Source of the DNA: Flavobacteriales bacterium UBA6165
GTDB taxonomy: Bacteria > Bacteroidota > Bacteroidia > Flavobacteriales_D > Crocinitomicaceae
Direction: 5' to 3'
Assembly: GCA_002422285.1 (NCBI GenBank)
Contig: DIUF01000026.1
Location: forward strand, 1-21,800
Length of the DNA stretch: 21,800 nt
Each line of letters starts with the position of its first letter. Position 1 is the stretch's first letter. A program made the position numbers and the translations under genes. Positions 6,287 to 13,918 of the stretch are shown one piece after another. The notes under the pieces are model-generated. The model was not told where the DNA came from. It made no database searches and saw only the letters and a list, made by a program, of their open reading frames with translations.

Positions 6287-7867
6287 ATGAATAAAATAAC
6301 TCAGAAAGACATCAACGATGCAGTTTGGAAAGCTTGCGACACCTTTAGAGGCAGCATAGACCCAAGCGTCTACAAAGACTATGTGCTTACCATGCTGTTC
6401 CTAAAATATCTCAGCGATGTTCATGATGATAAAATGGAAGGCTACTTAGCAAAATACAACGGTGATGTGGAACGTGCCAAACGTGCCATGCAACACGAAC
6501 GCTTTGTTGTGCCGGAACATAGCCATTTTAAATTTCTGTACGATTCTCGTAATGAAGCCAACATTGGTGAACTCATCAATATCGCGTTGACTGATTTGGA
6601 AGAAGCCAACCGTGAAAAGCTGTACAGTGAAGATGGTGCAGGGATATTCCAAAACATTGACTTTAACAGCAGCAAACTGGGTGAACCCAAAGACAAAAAC
6701 ACCCGATTGAAAACCCTGCTCATTGATTTTAAATCGGACAAACTGGATTTACGACCTTCGCATTTGGATGGCAATGATATTATTGGTGGTGCTTACATGT
6801 TCCTGATTGAAAATTTTGCCAGTGATGCCGGTAAAAAAGCGGGTGAATTTTTTACACCAAAGGAGGTTTCTACATTGATTGCAAAACTCACCAAATCAAA
6901 ACCCGGTTCACGTATTAGTGATCCAACCTGTGGTTCGGCTTCTCTCTTAATTAAAGCAGGTGAAGAAGTAGGTTCTAATAATTTCTCACTCTACGGACAA
7001 GAAGCCAATGGAAGCACCTGGGCATTGGCTGTGATGAACATGTTTTTACATGGGTTTGATAATGCTACTATTCGTTGGGGCGATACCATCCGCAATCCCA
7101 AACTGAAAGAAGGCGATACGCTAATGAAGTTTGATACCGTAGTAGCAAATCCGCCATTCTCCTTAGACAAATGGGGAAAGGTAGAAGACAAAGAAGGCGA
7201 CAAAACCACCATCAGTTACGACCCTGAAACCGATAAATACAACCGTTTTTGGAGAGGTGTGCCACCCAAAAGCAAAGGCGATTGGGCATTTATCAGCCAC
7301 ATGATAGAAACACTGAACGAACACGGCAAAGCAGGTGTGGTTGTGCCGCATGGCGTATTGTTTCGGGGCAGCAGCGAAGGCCGCATACGCCAACGCACCA
7401 TAGAAGAAAACATGCTCGAAGCAGTAATTGGCTTACCGGCCAATCTATTTTTTGGTACAGGTATTCCGGCAGCCATTCTCATTTTCAATAAAGTAAGAAC
7501 CAAACAACTGAACACTGAGCGTAGTCGAAGTGTTTTGTTTATAGATGCCAGCAAGCATTACGAAAGTGCCAAAAACCAAAATAAGCTGCGTGAAAGCGAT
7601 ATTGAACACATTGTAAATACCTACCGTGATTTTGCAGCCGGTAAATTACAGCCCGGTGTGGTGGAAGATAAGTACAGCTATGTAGCTACTGCCGAAGAAA
7701 TACAGGAAAACGACTTTAACCTGAACATCCCACGCTATGTGGACACATTTGAAGAGGAAGCCGAAGTGGATATTGCTGCGGTGCAAAAAGAGATTGAAAA
7801 ATTAGAAGTGGAATTACAAACTGTGCAGGGTGAAATTGACCAATACCTAACTCAATTGGCAAAATGA
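6287..7867 (+). CDS. hsdM: Type I restriction-modification DNA methyltransferase subunit
   Basis: This is a 526-residue HsdM, an N6-adenine methyltransferase subunit that works with HsdS to modify target sites and is part of the restriction complex with HsdR. The N-terminal helical HsdM_N domain (about 5-150) contains YKDYVLTMLFLKYLSD. The catalytic domain follows, with GEFFTP at 186-191, AdoMet-binding motif I DPTCGS at 212-217, and catalytic motif IV NPPF at 288-291. The C-terminus is a coiled coil (about 495-526) for HsdS contact. Its last four bases overlap the hsdS start (ATGA at 7864-7867), indicating translational coupling. One oddity is the eight-residue insert N-T-E-R-S-R-S-V (409-416) encoded by a palindromic element at 7511-7534. 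It sits just before the conserved LFIDAS segment and leaves the reading frame intact. Confidence 0.96.
   Translation: MNKITQKDINDAVWKACDTFRGSIDPSVYKDYVLTMLFLKYLSDVHDDKMEGYLAKYNGDVERAKRAMQHERFVVPEHSHFKFLYDSRNEANIGELINIALTDLEEANREKLYSEDGAGIFQNIDFNSSKLGEPKDKNTRLKTLLIDFKSDKLDLRPSHLDGNDIIGGAYMFLIENFASDAGKKAGEFFTPKEVSTLIAKLTKSKPGSRISDPTCGSASLLIKAGEEVGSNNFSLYGQEANGSTWALAVMNMFLHGFDNATIRWGDTIRNPKLKEGDTLMKFDTVVANPPFSLDKWGKVEDKEGDKTTISYDPETDKYNRFWRGVPPKSKGDWAFISHMIETLNEHGKAGVVVPHGVLFRGSSEGRIRQRTIEENMLEAVIGLPANLFFGTGIPAAILIFNKVRTKQLNTERSRSVLFIDASKHYESAKNQNKLRESDIEHIVNTYRDFAAGKLQPGVVEDKYSYVATAEEIQENDFNLNIPRYVDTFEEEAEVDIAAVQKEIEKLEVELQTVQGEIDQYLTQLAK
7511..7534. repeat. 24-bp palindromic repeat inserted in frame within hsdM
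   Basis: AACACT (7511-7516) and AGTGTT (7529-7534) are perfect inverted arms around the core GAGCGTAGTCGA. The unit is exactly eight codons and begins on a codon boundary (codon 409). The GAGCGNAGTCGA core with CACT/AGTG arms resembles a small dispersed repeat that recurs in Bacteroidetes genomes and often appears in proteins as T-E-R-S-R-S. The recollection of its spread is from memory, not a search. Confidence 0.65.
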
Positions 7868-9129
7868 TAGTAGAAACAAATAGCCTTGCAAAATTCGGAA
7901 TACTTGAAATTCCCGATGGATGGCAAATAAAAAAGCTTAAAGATATTTTGATAGAAGGACGCTTAGGCGGAAACTATGAAAATGCTGAGGCTAATAATGG
8001 AATTCCAGTAATTAAAATGGGAAATCTTGATAGAGCTACCATTAAAATTGATAAAATTCAATATCTACCAGAGAATGAAATTTACAACGATGAAGATGTT
8101 TTAGTTAAAGGTGATTTGTTATTCAACACAAGAAATACACTTGAGTTAGTTGGTAAGGTTGCTATTTGGAATAATGAATTACCATTTGCAGTGTATAACT
8201 CTAACCTAATGCGAATGAAATTTGACAATGCATATGTAGAATCAACTTGGTTTATGAATCGAGCTTTCAATTCTTATTATGGATTACGACAGTTAAGAGG
8301 AATTGCAACTGGAACTACAAGTGTTGCAGCAATCTATGGTAGAGATTTAGAATCAATAAAATTTTTACTCCCACCACTCCCCGAGCAAAAAGCCATAGCC
8401 CAAGTGCTCAGCACGGCAGATGCCGCCATCCACACCACCGAAAAACTGATAGCCCAAAAAGAACTCCGCAAAAAATGGCTCATGCAGCAATTGCTTACGG
8501 GTAAGAAAAGGTTGAAGGGGTTTGGTGGGGAGTGGAAGGAAAACAAACTTTCTGATTTGTTTGATAGAGTTACAAGGAAGAATACAGAAGGAAATACAAC
8601 GGTAGTTACAATTTCAGCACAAAGAGGTTTTGTTCGTCAAACCGATTTCTTCAATAAAAATATTGCAAGTGAAATTACAGACAACTATTTTTTAGTTGAA
8701 CGAGGCGAATTCTGTTACAATAAAAGTTACTCAAATGGTTATCCTTGGGGAGCAACTAAAAGGCTAAACGATTTTGATAAAGCAGTTGTAACAACACTTT
8801 ATATCTGCTTTGGTGTAAAGGATGAAAAGAAAACAAACCCTCAATACTTTGAACAATACTTTAGAGCAAATCATTTAGATAAAGGCTTAACCAAAATTGC
8901 ACATGAAGGTGGCAGAGCTCATGGGTTATTGAATGTAACTCCATCGGATTTCTTTTCTTTAAAAGTTACTGTTCCATCTTACGAAGAACAAACCGCCATT
9001 GCTCAATTGTTGCAAGCGGCAGATAAAGAAATAAGCTTGCTCAAAGCCAAAGCGGAGAAGTTAAGGGAGCAGAAAAAAGGGTTGATGCAGCAGTTGTTGA
9101 CTGGGAAGGTGAGGTTAAAAATAAAATAA
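7864..9129 (+). CDS. hsdS: Type I restriction-modification specificity subunit
   Basis: At 421 residues this is a standard-length HsdS with two target-recognition domains. TRD1 spans about 15-170 and ends in LLPPLPEQKAIAQVLSTAD. A first conserved spacer helix follows (about 175-215, with KKWLMQQLLTGKKRL). TRD2 spans about 220-375 and ends in TVPSYEEQTAIAQLLQAAD. The second spacer (about 378-421) contains KKGLMQQLLTGKVRL. The duplicated EQ-AIAQ-L--AD and MQQLLTGK-RL blocks are the internal repeat that lets one HsdS hold two HsdM subunits. The start overlaps the hsdM stop by 4 nt. Target sequence cannot be read from the protein. The spacer helices show no tandem short-repeat expansion. The gene of unknown function at 9138 follows after 8 nt. 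Confidence 0.95.
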   Translation: MIVETNSLAKFGILEIPDGWQIKKLKDILIEGRLGGNYENAEANNGIPVIKMGNLDRATIKIDKIQYLPENEIYNDEDVLVKGDLLFNTRNTLELVGKVAIWNNELPFAVYNSNLMRMKFDNAYVESTWFMNRAFNSYYGLRQLRGIATGTTSVAAIYGRDLESIKFLLPPLPEQKAIAQVLSTADAAIHTTEKLIAQKELRKKWLMQQLLTGKKRLKGFGGEWKENKLSDLFDRVTRKNTEGNTTVVTISAQRGFVRQTDFFNKNIASEITDNYFLVERGEFCYNKSYSNGYPWGATKRLNDFDKAVVTTLYICFGVKDEKKTNPQYFEQYFRANHLDKGLTKIAHEGGRAHGLLNVTPSDFFSLKVTVPSYEEQTAIAQLLQAADKEISLLKAKAEKLREQKKGLMQQLLTGKVRLKIK

Positions 9130-9137
9130 CAAATAAT

Positions 9138-9638
9138 ATGGCAAAGAACCAATTTAGTCCGCTTGACATACTACCAGACGAATTTGACCTTAAAAAAATG
9201 GTTGGCAATTTCGAGTATAAGAAAATCGAAAACCATGAGCTTCCCGGCCCTATTGCTAGCAATGGATTGGTTGACAAGTGCAACAGTTTTGTCATGGCTG
9301 CTTCAGGAAGTACAGCAGGTATGCTTTACTCATTTGTAGGTCTTAGACCAGATAAAGGGAATGTAATTGACGAGCATCCGTTCGTTCTTTATTATGATTA
9401 CAATGACCCTTCAAAAAACTTTGGTGGAATTATTCATCACGGTGATTGGCCAGAAAGAACCAAACAACTTGAACCATGGCAAGTTGCCGCATTGGGTGCA
9501 AGTGGCATGACAGCGAGCTTTACATACAAATCCATTCCTCCTGGCAGCTCCGGCTCACTTGATGATTTAAGAGCTAATGGTGTTTTGGATGGGATTTCAG
9601 AGCAATTCAATATTCTATTTAAAAACAAGCCCGAATAA
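9138..9638 (+). CDS. Hypothetical protein, first gene of RM-embedded five-gene module
   Basis: I do not recognise this 166-residue protein. It appears soluble, with no signal peptide or membrane helix. Visible features are an acidic N-terminus (LDILPDEFDLKKMVG) and a small-residue-rich segment SFVMAASGSTAGMLYSFVGL (about 52-71). A central stretch rich in aromatic and His residues follows (HPFVLYYDYNDPSKNFGGIIHHGDWPE, 80-106 region), then another Gly/Ser-rich loop, IPPGSSGSLDD. It starts 8 nt after hsdS and ends 1 nt before the DUF3010-like gene, so co-translation with its neighbours is very likely. The tight spacing argues for a role together with the DUF3010-like protein and the kinase, perhaps as a substrate or partner, but nothing in the sequence proves this. 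Confidence 0.8.
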   Translation: MAKNQFSPLDILPDEFDLKKMVGNFEYKKIENHELPGPIASNGLVDKCNSFVMAASGSTAGMLYSFVGLRPDKGNVIDEHPFVLYYDYNDPSKNFGGIIHHGDWPERTKQLEPWQVAALGASGMTASFTYKSIPPGSSGSLDDLRANGVLDGISEQFNILFKNKPE

Positions 9639-9639
9639 A

Positions 9640-10053
9640 ATGAAGACAATAGGTATACAAATTAAGTCCACAGAAGCGATTATAGTTGTGCTTGAAAAAG
9701 ATGCAGCCGGAAACATTACACAAACAAACGAATCTGCCAAGTTTGGTATTGATGATCCAACTAAGCCCAATCAGGTAAGGCAGTTTCGTGACCAAATAAA
9801 TGCGGCATTCGATTCAATTGGGGCTTCACGAATTGGTATTGTTGCCAGAAATGCTAATGGAAAAGGCGAACGTGCTCCTTCTCCAATTTCATTTAAACTG
9901 GAAGGCATAATTCAGTTATACGACAAGGTTGATGTTGAGCAAGTTTGGAAACAAACCACAATTGCATATTTCAAAAAGAACGCAAAAACAGGTAGTGCAA
10001 AAAATAAGTATCAAGATGATGCCTATGATGTAGCCTATTATTTAATAAGTTAA
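9640..10053 (+). CDS. DUF3010-like protein
   Basis: With the ATG at 9640, just after the upstream stop, the protein is 137 residues; an upstream in-frame start would extend into the previous gene and is not needed. The pattern resembles DUF3010: an N-terminal MKTIGIQIKSTEAIIVVL strand-turn-strand, a helix QVRQFRDQINAAFDSIG, and a strand with R and a KG pair (IGIVARNANGKG). The SFKLEGIIQL helix (about 85-94) and a C-terminal DDAYDVAYYLI helix complete it. The layout is reminiscent of RNase H-like folds, but acidic catalytic residues are not evident at the first strand (Lys instead of Asp), so nuclease activity cannot be claimed. It is packed between the unknown gene (1 nt) and the kinase (3 nt). 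DUF assignment is from memory of the family pattern. Confidence 0.75.
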   Translation: MKTIGIQIKSTEAIIVVLEKDAAGNITQTNESAKFGIDDPTKPNQVRQFRDQINAAFDSIGASRIGIVARNANGKGERAPSPISFKLEGIIQLYDKVDVEQVWKQTTIAYFKKNAKTGSAKNKYQDDAYDVAYYLIS

Positions 10054-10056
10054 TCA

Positions 10057-11163
10057 ATGGTAACAGTAGAACTAAACGATGAAGATTCAGTAAATGCCAT
10101 TCAGGATTTCGTAAGAAATACGCCTGACATCAACGTCTATGAATATATCCGTAGAGGTTGTAATGGTGATGTTTATTTTGGCAAGCGAATTAAAATGAAT
10201 GATGATGTAGTGTTGAAGTTCTACTGGTCTCATCGCAACTATGATGCAGCAGAAGAAGCAGTGATATTAAGGCATATTGAGCACGATAACATTTTAAAAA
10301 TCCATGACCTGCGTTTTCTGCCACCAAACTATGCATACTTTTTAACCCCACGAATTTCGGGTGGCGATTTACAAGGTGTTATTGATAGTAGAAGAATTTC
10401 AAGCAAAGAAGCACTTGAAATCATTGCAGGTGTTTTGCTTGGCTTAACTGAGCTTCATTCAAAACACAAATTGGTTCATCGTGATTTGAAGCCAGGCAAT
10501 ATTTTGTTAGACCTTGAAAAGAACATTCCTATCATCGCTGACCTTGGAGCTGTTAAGAAAATTCACAAAGCTGACGGATGTGTTACGGCATCAAAATCTA
10601 CCTACTTATACCTGCCACCGGAAGCCATTTTAGCAAACGAGTATTATTATCAATCCGACATCTACCAGATTGGTGTAATCATGTTTCAGTTATTAGGTGG
10701 CTACTTTCCTATCAACTCACCAATGGATTGGCTGACAGCAAGAGAGAAGAAGCAACTGGATGGTATCAGAAATACAACAGACAAGTACCGCAAGTTTGAT
10801 GAAATAATAGGCAAAAAGATAGTTAAAGGTCAATTGGTCGATACCAATACTTTACCTTTTTACTTAGATGCAGGATTCAAACGAGTATTGAACAAAGCAT
10901 TGAATTTCCACTACGAAAAACGCTACAAGAACCCTTCACTTTTTCTAAAAGAAGTTCATACCCTTTTACGGTCGTGTCCTGATTATACGCATGAACCTGA
11001 TAGACTTTTGGTGAAACACGAAAACGGCAAAGAATTCCAGATGTATAAGAACCAAAAAGGTGAAGTGGTTTTAGAAAAGCGGCCTTCAAACAAGGATTGG
11101 CGAAAAGACAACAGCCACAATGGAACAATTGAATCAGCATTAAAAATAGCACGAATTAAATAG
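10057..11163 (+). CDS. Eukaryotic-like Ser/Thr protein kinase
   Basis: This 368-residue cytoplasmic protein has nearly all kinase subdomains. It has a glycine-rich loop R-G-C-N-G-D-V-Y (33-40), catalytic Lys54 in VVLKF, an alpha-C Glu in the AEEAVILRHI helix (66-67), and HRDLKPGN (141-148). The metal-binding motif is DLG (162-164) in place of DFG, followed by the PPE segment (187-189) and SDIYQIGVIMFQLL (200-213). All catalytic residues (K54, D143, N148, D162) are present, so it should be active. It lacks a transmembrane helix and PASTA repeats, unlike Stk/PknB housekeeping kinases. About 65 residues after the kinase fold form an unassigned tail. Embedding between hsdS and hsdR, next to a phosphoesterase, suggests that phosphorylation controls the restriction enzyme or triggers an abortive response. 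That role is inference. Confidence 0.93.
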   Translation: MVTVELNDEDSVNAIQDFVRNTPDINVYEYIRRGCNGDVYFGKRIKMNDDVVLKFYWSHRNYDAAEEAVILRHIEHDNILKIHDLRFLPPNYAYFLTPRISGGDLQGVIDSRRISSKEALEIIAGVLLGLTELHSKHKLVHRDLKPGNILLDLEKNIPIIADLGAVKKIHKADGCVTASKSTYLYLPPEAILANEYYYQSDIYQIGVIMFQLLGGYFPINSPMDWLTAREKKQLDGIRNTTDKYRKFDEIIGKKIVKGQLVDTNTLPFYLDAGFKRVLNKALNFHYEKRYKNPSLFLKEVHTLLRSCPDYTHEPDRLLVKHENGKEFQMYKNQKGEVVLEKRPSNKDWRKDNSHNGTIESALKIARIK

Positions 11164-11166
11164 AAT

Positions 11167-11931
11167 ATGCCACTCAAACTCCAATACGTATCCGACTTGC
11201 ATTTAGAATTTCTAGCCAACAAGGAATACCTAAAACTGCATCCATTGCAGCCGGTTGGTGAAGTATTGATATTGGCGGGTGATATTGTTCCTTTTGCAAT
11301 CATAGAAAAGCATAAAGATTTTTTCAGTTATGTGAGTGACCATTTTGAAACTACGTATTGGCTGCCCGGTAATCATGAGTATTACCACTATGATGTAACA
11401 CAGAAAAGTGGCACACTGAATGAGAAAATTCGCAGCAATGTGTTTTTGGTGAACAATACTTCGGTGGTGCATGAAAATGCAAAATTGATTTTTTCTACGC
11501 TTTGGAGCCATATCAGTCCCGGTCATCAATGGAAAATTGAACGCAGCCTGAATGATTTTCATTTGATTAAGCACCAAGGTTATCGTTTCTCGGCCGAGCT
11601 TTACAACCAATTGCATGCAGAGTGTTTGGCGTTTATTCAAAACGAATTGAAAACAGTTCAAAAGGAAAAAATAGCTGTTTTTACCCATCACTGCCCAACT
11701 TTTTTAAACTACCCTGAGCAATACAAAGGCGATGTGCTGAATGTAGCTTTTGCCGTGGAACTGCACGACCTGATTGAATCATCCAATATTGAATATTGGG
11801 CGTATGGTCATCATCACAACAACGTTCCGGAATTTATTATAGGGAGCACTAAGCTTATTACCAATCAGTTGGGGTATGTTCAGCGAAACGAGCATCAGTT
11901 TTTTGAAACGAATAAGGTGATTGAACTATGA
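11167..11931 (+). CDS. Calcineurin-like metallophosphoesterase
   Basis: This 254-residue protein has the full set of metallophosphoesterase metal-binding motifs. They are D-x-H in SDLHLEF (D10, H12), GD in LAGDIV (38-39), GNHEYY (68-73), the HH of THHCPT (173-178) and G-H-x-H in YGHHHNN (213-219). Such enzymes hydrolyse phosphomonoesters or diesters with two metal ions; substrates range from phosphoproteins to nucleotides and DNA. It starts 3 nt after the kinase stop and its last 4 nt overlap the next gene, so it is locked into the same transcript. Pairing with a kinase suggests opposing phosphorylation and dephosphorylation, but a nuclease or cyclic-nucleotide hydrolase role is equally compatible with the motifs. 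Confidence 0.93.
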   Translation: MPLKLQYVSDLHLEFLANKEYLKLHPLQPVGEVLILAGDIVPFAIIEKHKDFFSYVSDHFETTYWLPGNHEYYHYDVTQKSGTLNEKIRSNVFLVNNTSVVHENAKLIFSTLWSHISPGHQWKIERSLNDFHLIKHQGYRFSAELYNQLHAECLAFIQNELKTVQKEKIAVFTHHCPTFLNYPEQYKGDVLNVAFAVELHDLIESSNIEYWAYGHHHNNVPEFIIGSTKLITNQLGYVQRNEHQFFETNKVIEL

Positions 11932-13595
11932 AAAAAGCAGAATTAAAACACATACTCCAATCCCTTCGCAATCTCACTGCTGAAAATGAAATGGTCGAAT
12001 TTAAGGAAGCCAAAACAGGGTATGACTTTAATAAGCTGGGCAAGTATTTTTCTGCTCTTAGTAATGAAGCCAACTTAAAAGGCAAGCCCTACGCCTGGTT
12101 GGTCTTTGGCGTGGAAAATACGAAACATGCTATTGTAGGAAGTCAATTTCGTACCCACCGTAAAGATTTAGATAGCCTAAAAAGCGAGATAGCTAATAAA
12201 ACTACCAATCGCATTACGTTTATTGAAATTTATGAATTGAATGAGCAAGAAGGCCGTGTAGTGATGTTTCAAATACCTGCTGCTCCCAAAGGTTTCCCCA
12301 TAGCCTTTGATGGACATTATTATGGAAGAGATGATGAAGAACTTTCTCCATTAAACTTGGAGGAAATTGAACGCATTAGGGCACAAGCTACCACAGAAGA
12401 TTGGAGTGTTGCTATTGTTCCAGATGCTACACTTGAAGATTTAGACGAAGATGCGATTGCATTAGCAAGGAAAAACTTCAAAAATAAATTCCCTGAAAAA
12501 GCAACGGAAGTTGATGCTTGGGAGCATGCTACATTTTTGAATAAGGCTAAAATCACCATCAAAGGAAAGATTACCCGCACTGCCATTATTCTTTTAGGCA
12601 AAGAAGAGTCTGAGCACTTTATCAATCCTGCTGAGGCAAAAGTGAGATGGCTACTGAAAGATGCCCAGGGGAATGATAAAGACTATGCGATTTTTGGTTG
12701 CCCCATGATTTTGGCAGTTGATAAGGTATATGCTAGAATTCGCAACTTGAAATACCGCTATATTAAAAGAGGTACACTCTTCCCGGATGAAGTAAATCAA
12801 TATGAACCATACGCAATTCGCGAGGCATTAAACAACTGCATTGCCCATCAGGATTACAACAAACATGGTCGCATCAATGTAATAGAAATGGATGATCAAT
12901 TGATATTTACAAACTATGGCTCATTTATACCGGGAAGTGTAGAAAAGGTGGTAATGGAAGATGCCCCTGAAGAATATTACCGAAATCGTTTTTTAGCATC
13001 TGCTATGTTCAATTTGAAAATGGTAGATACGGCCGGTGGTGGAATCAAAAAGATATTCAACTTCCAACGAGAACGTTTTTTCCCAATGCCCGACTATGAT
13101 TTTTCAGGCGGCAAGGTTAAAGTATCCATTTCAGGAAAAATACTGGATATGGAATATGCCCGCTTGCTGGCCAAAAACAAGGAACTGACATTGGAAGAAA
13201 TCATTATGCTGGACAAAGTCCAAAAGAAACATGCGTTAACAGAATTTGAAGAGAAACACCTGAAAAGTAAAAAACTGATTGAAGGCAGAAAACCCAATTT
13301 TTATATCGGATTAAAAGTAGTTGAAAAAACAGGCCAGAAAGCTGCTTACTCAAAAAACAAGGCTTTTGACAAGAGTTATTATCTTGATTTAATAGAAAAA
13401 GCAATTAGAGAACACTCTAGTTTGGAAAGAAGTGATGTAGATGAATTGCTATGGAATAAGCTGCCGGCTTGGATGGATGAAAAGCAGAAGAAGATTAAGA
13501 TAAACAACTTGTTATCAGAGCTAAGGAAGAAGGAGAAGATAGAAAACAAAGGGACATTTAAGATGCCGAAGTGGGTTCTAATTAATCCGAAGTAA
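11928..13595 (+). CDS. AlbA_2 (Schlafen-like) domain protein with GHKL ATPase-like domain
   Basis: The 555-residue protein opens with an AlbA_2/Schlafen-type domain (about 10-150), seen as the EFKEAKTGYDFNKLGKYFSAL block (24-44), GVENTKHAIVG, and the KGFPIAFDGHYYGRDDEEL segment. The middle carries the HATPase_c_4-like block YAIREALNNCIAHQDY (295-310), followed by DDQLIFTNYGSFIPG. In this block the N-box helix is present but the ATP-lid motifs are poorly matched. The C-terminal third (about 430-555) is helical with winged-helix character and may bind DNA. Proteins with this layout are annotated as putative transcriptional regulators or RNA-binding ATPases and are frequently found between genes of type I RM operons; their job is not settled. 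The start overlaps the phosphoesterase stop by 4 nt. A 323-bp gap separates it from hsdR. Confidence 0.9.
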   Translation: MKKAELKHILQSLRNLTAENEMVEFKEAKTGYDFNKLGKYFSALSNEANLKGKPYAWLVFGVENTKHAIVGSQFRTHRKDLDSLKSEIANKTTNRITFIEIYELNEQEGRVVMFQIPAAPKGFPIAFDGHYYGRDDEELSPLNLEEIERIRAQATTEDWSVAIVPDATLEDLDEDAIALARKNFKNKFPEKATEVDAWEHATFLNKAKITIKGKITRTAIILLGKEESEHFINPAEAKVRWLLKDAQGNDKDYAIFGCPMILAVDKVYARIRNLKYRYIKRGTLFPDEVNQYEPYAIREALNNCIAHQDYNKHGRINVIEMDDQLIFTNYGSFIPGSVEKVVMEDAPEEYYRNRFLASAMFNLKMVDTAGGGIKKIFNFQRERFFPMPDYDFSGGKVKVSISGKILDMEYARLLAKNKELTLEEIIMLDKVQKKHALTEFEEKHLKSKKLIEGRKPNFYIGLKVVEKTGQKAAYSKNKAFDKSYYLDLIEKAIREHSSLERSDVDELLWNKLPAWMDEKQKKIKINNLLSELRKKEKIENKGTFKMPKWVLINPK

Positions 13596-13918
13596 TTAGA
13601 AGACTTATTAGAAAAACTATTAGAAGAAATGAACAACCGGCTAATTGTTTGTATTAGGTTAATTATTCTCTGTATACGAATGATAAAAGAACTACTGAGG
13701 ATACTGAAAGAGATGTCGGAATTCTTTGTATTGAAGCTGATGGAGATTGTAGTGCAAGCCACGGATGTTGTTAAAATATTGAATTACAACATTATAATAT
13801 TTTTTCATGCGAGAAATCAATTCTTTGTATCGGGCTCCGGATTCTTTGTATTGCTTCCGGATCCGGACAATTTCAATTCTCTGTATTCGGCCCCGGATTC
13901 TCTAAAAATAAAAAAGTA
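13596..13918 (+). other. Repeat-bearing gap upstream of hsdR
   Basis: I see no convincing gene in these 323 bases. A 96-codon frame from 13629 has a low-complexity hydrophobic N-terminus and a tail made of the repeats, so I do not call it. The region holds five copies of ATTCTYTGTAT, at 13665-13675, 13721-13731, 13820-13830, 13841-13851 and 13876-13886. A partial sixth copy is at 13897-13903. The last copies are 21, 35 and 21 bp apart. They are interspersed with CCGG-rich segments, including TCCGGATCCGGA (13856-13867). The array could be a regulator-binding cluster controlling hsdR or a decayed dispersed repeat. Confidence 0.6.

Noticed and set aside
7864..9129. Phase-variable hsdS by inversion with the half-length hsdS at 5328.
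   Set aside because: Both are on the same strand, no long inverted repeats between them were seen, and no site-specific recombinase gene is present in the window.
13820..13903. The regularly spaced repeats as a CRISPR array.
   Set aside because: Repeats are only 11 bp, spacings are unequal (21, 35, 21) and there is no cas gene.
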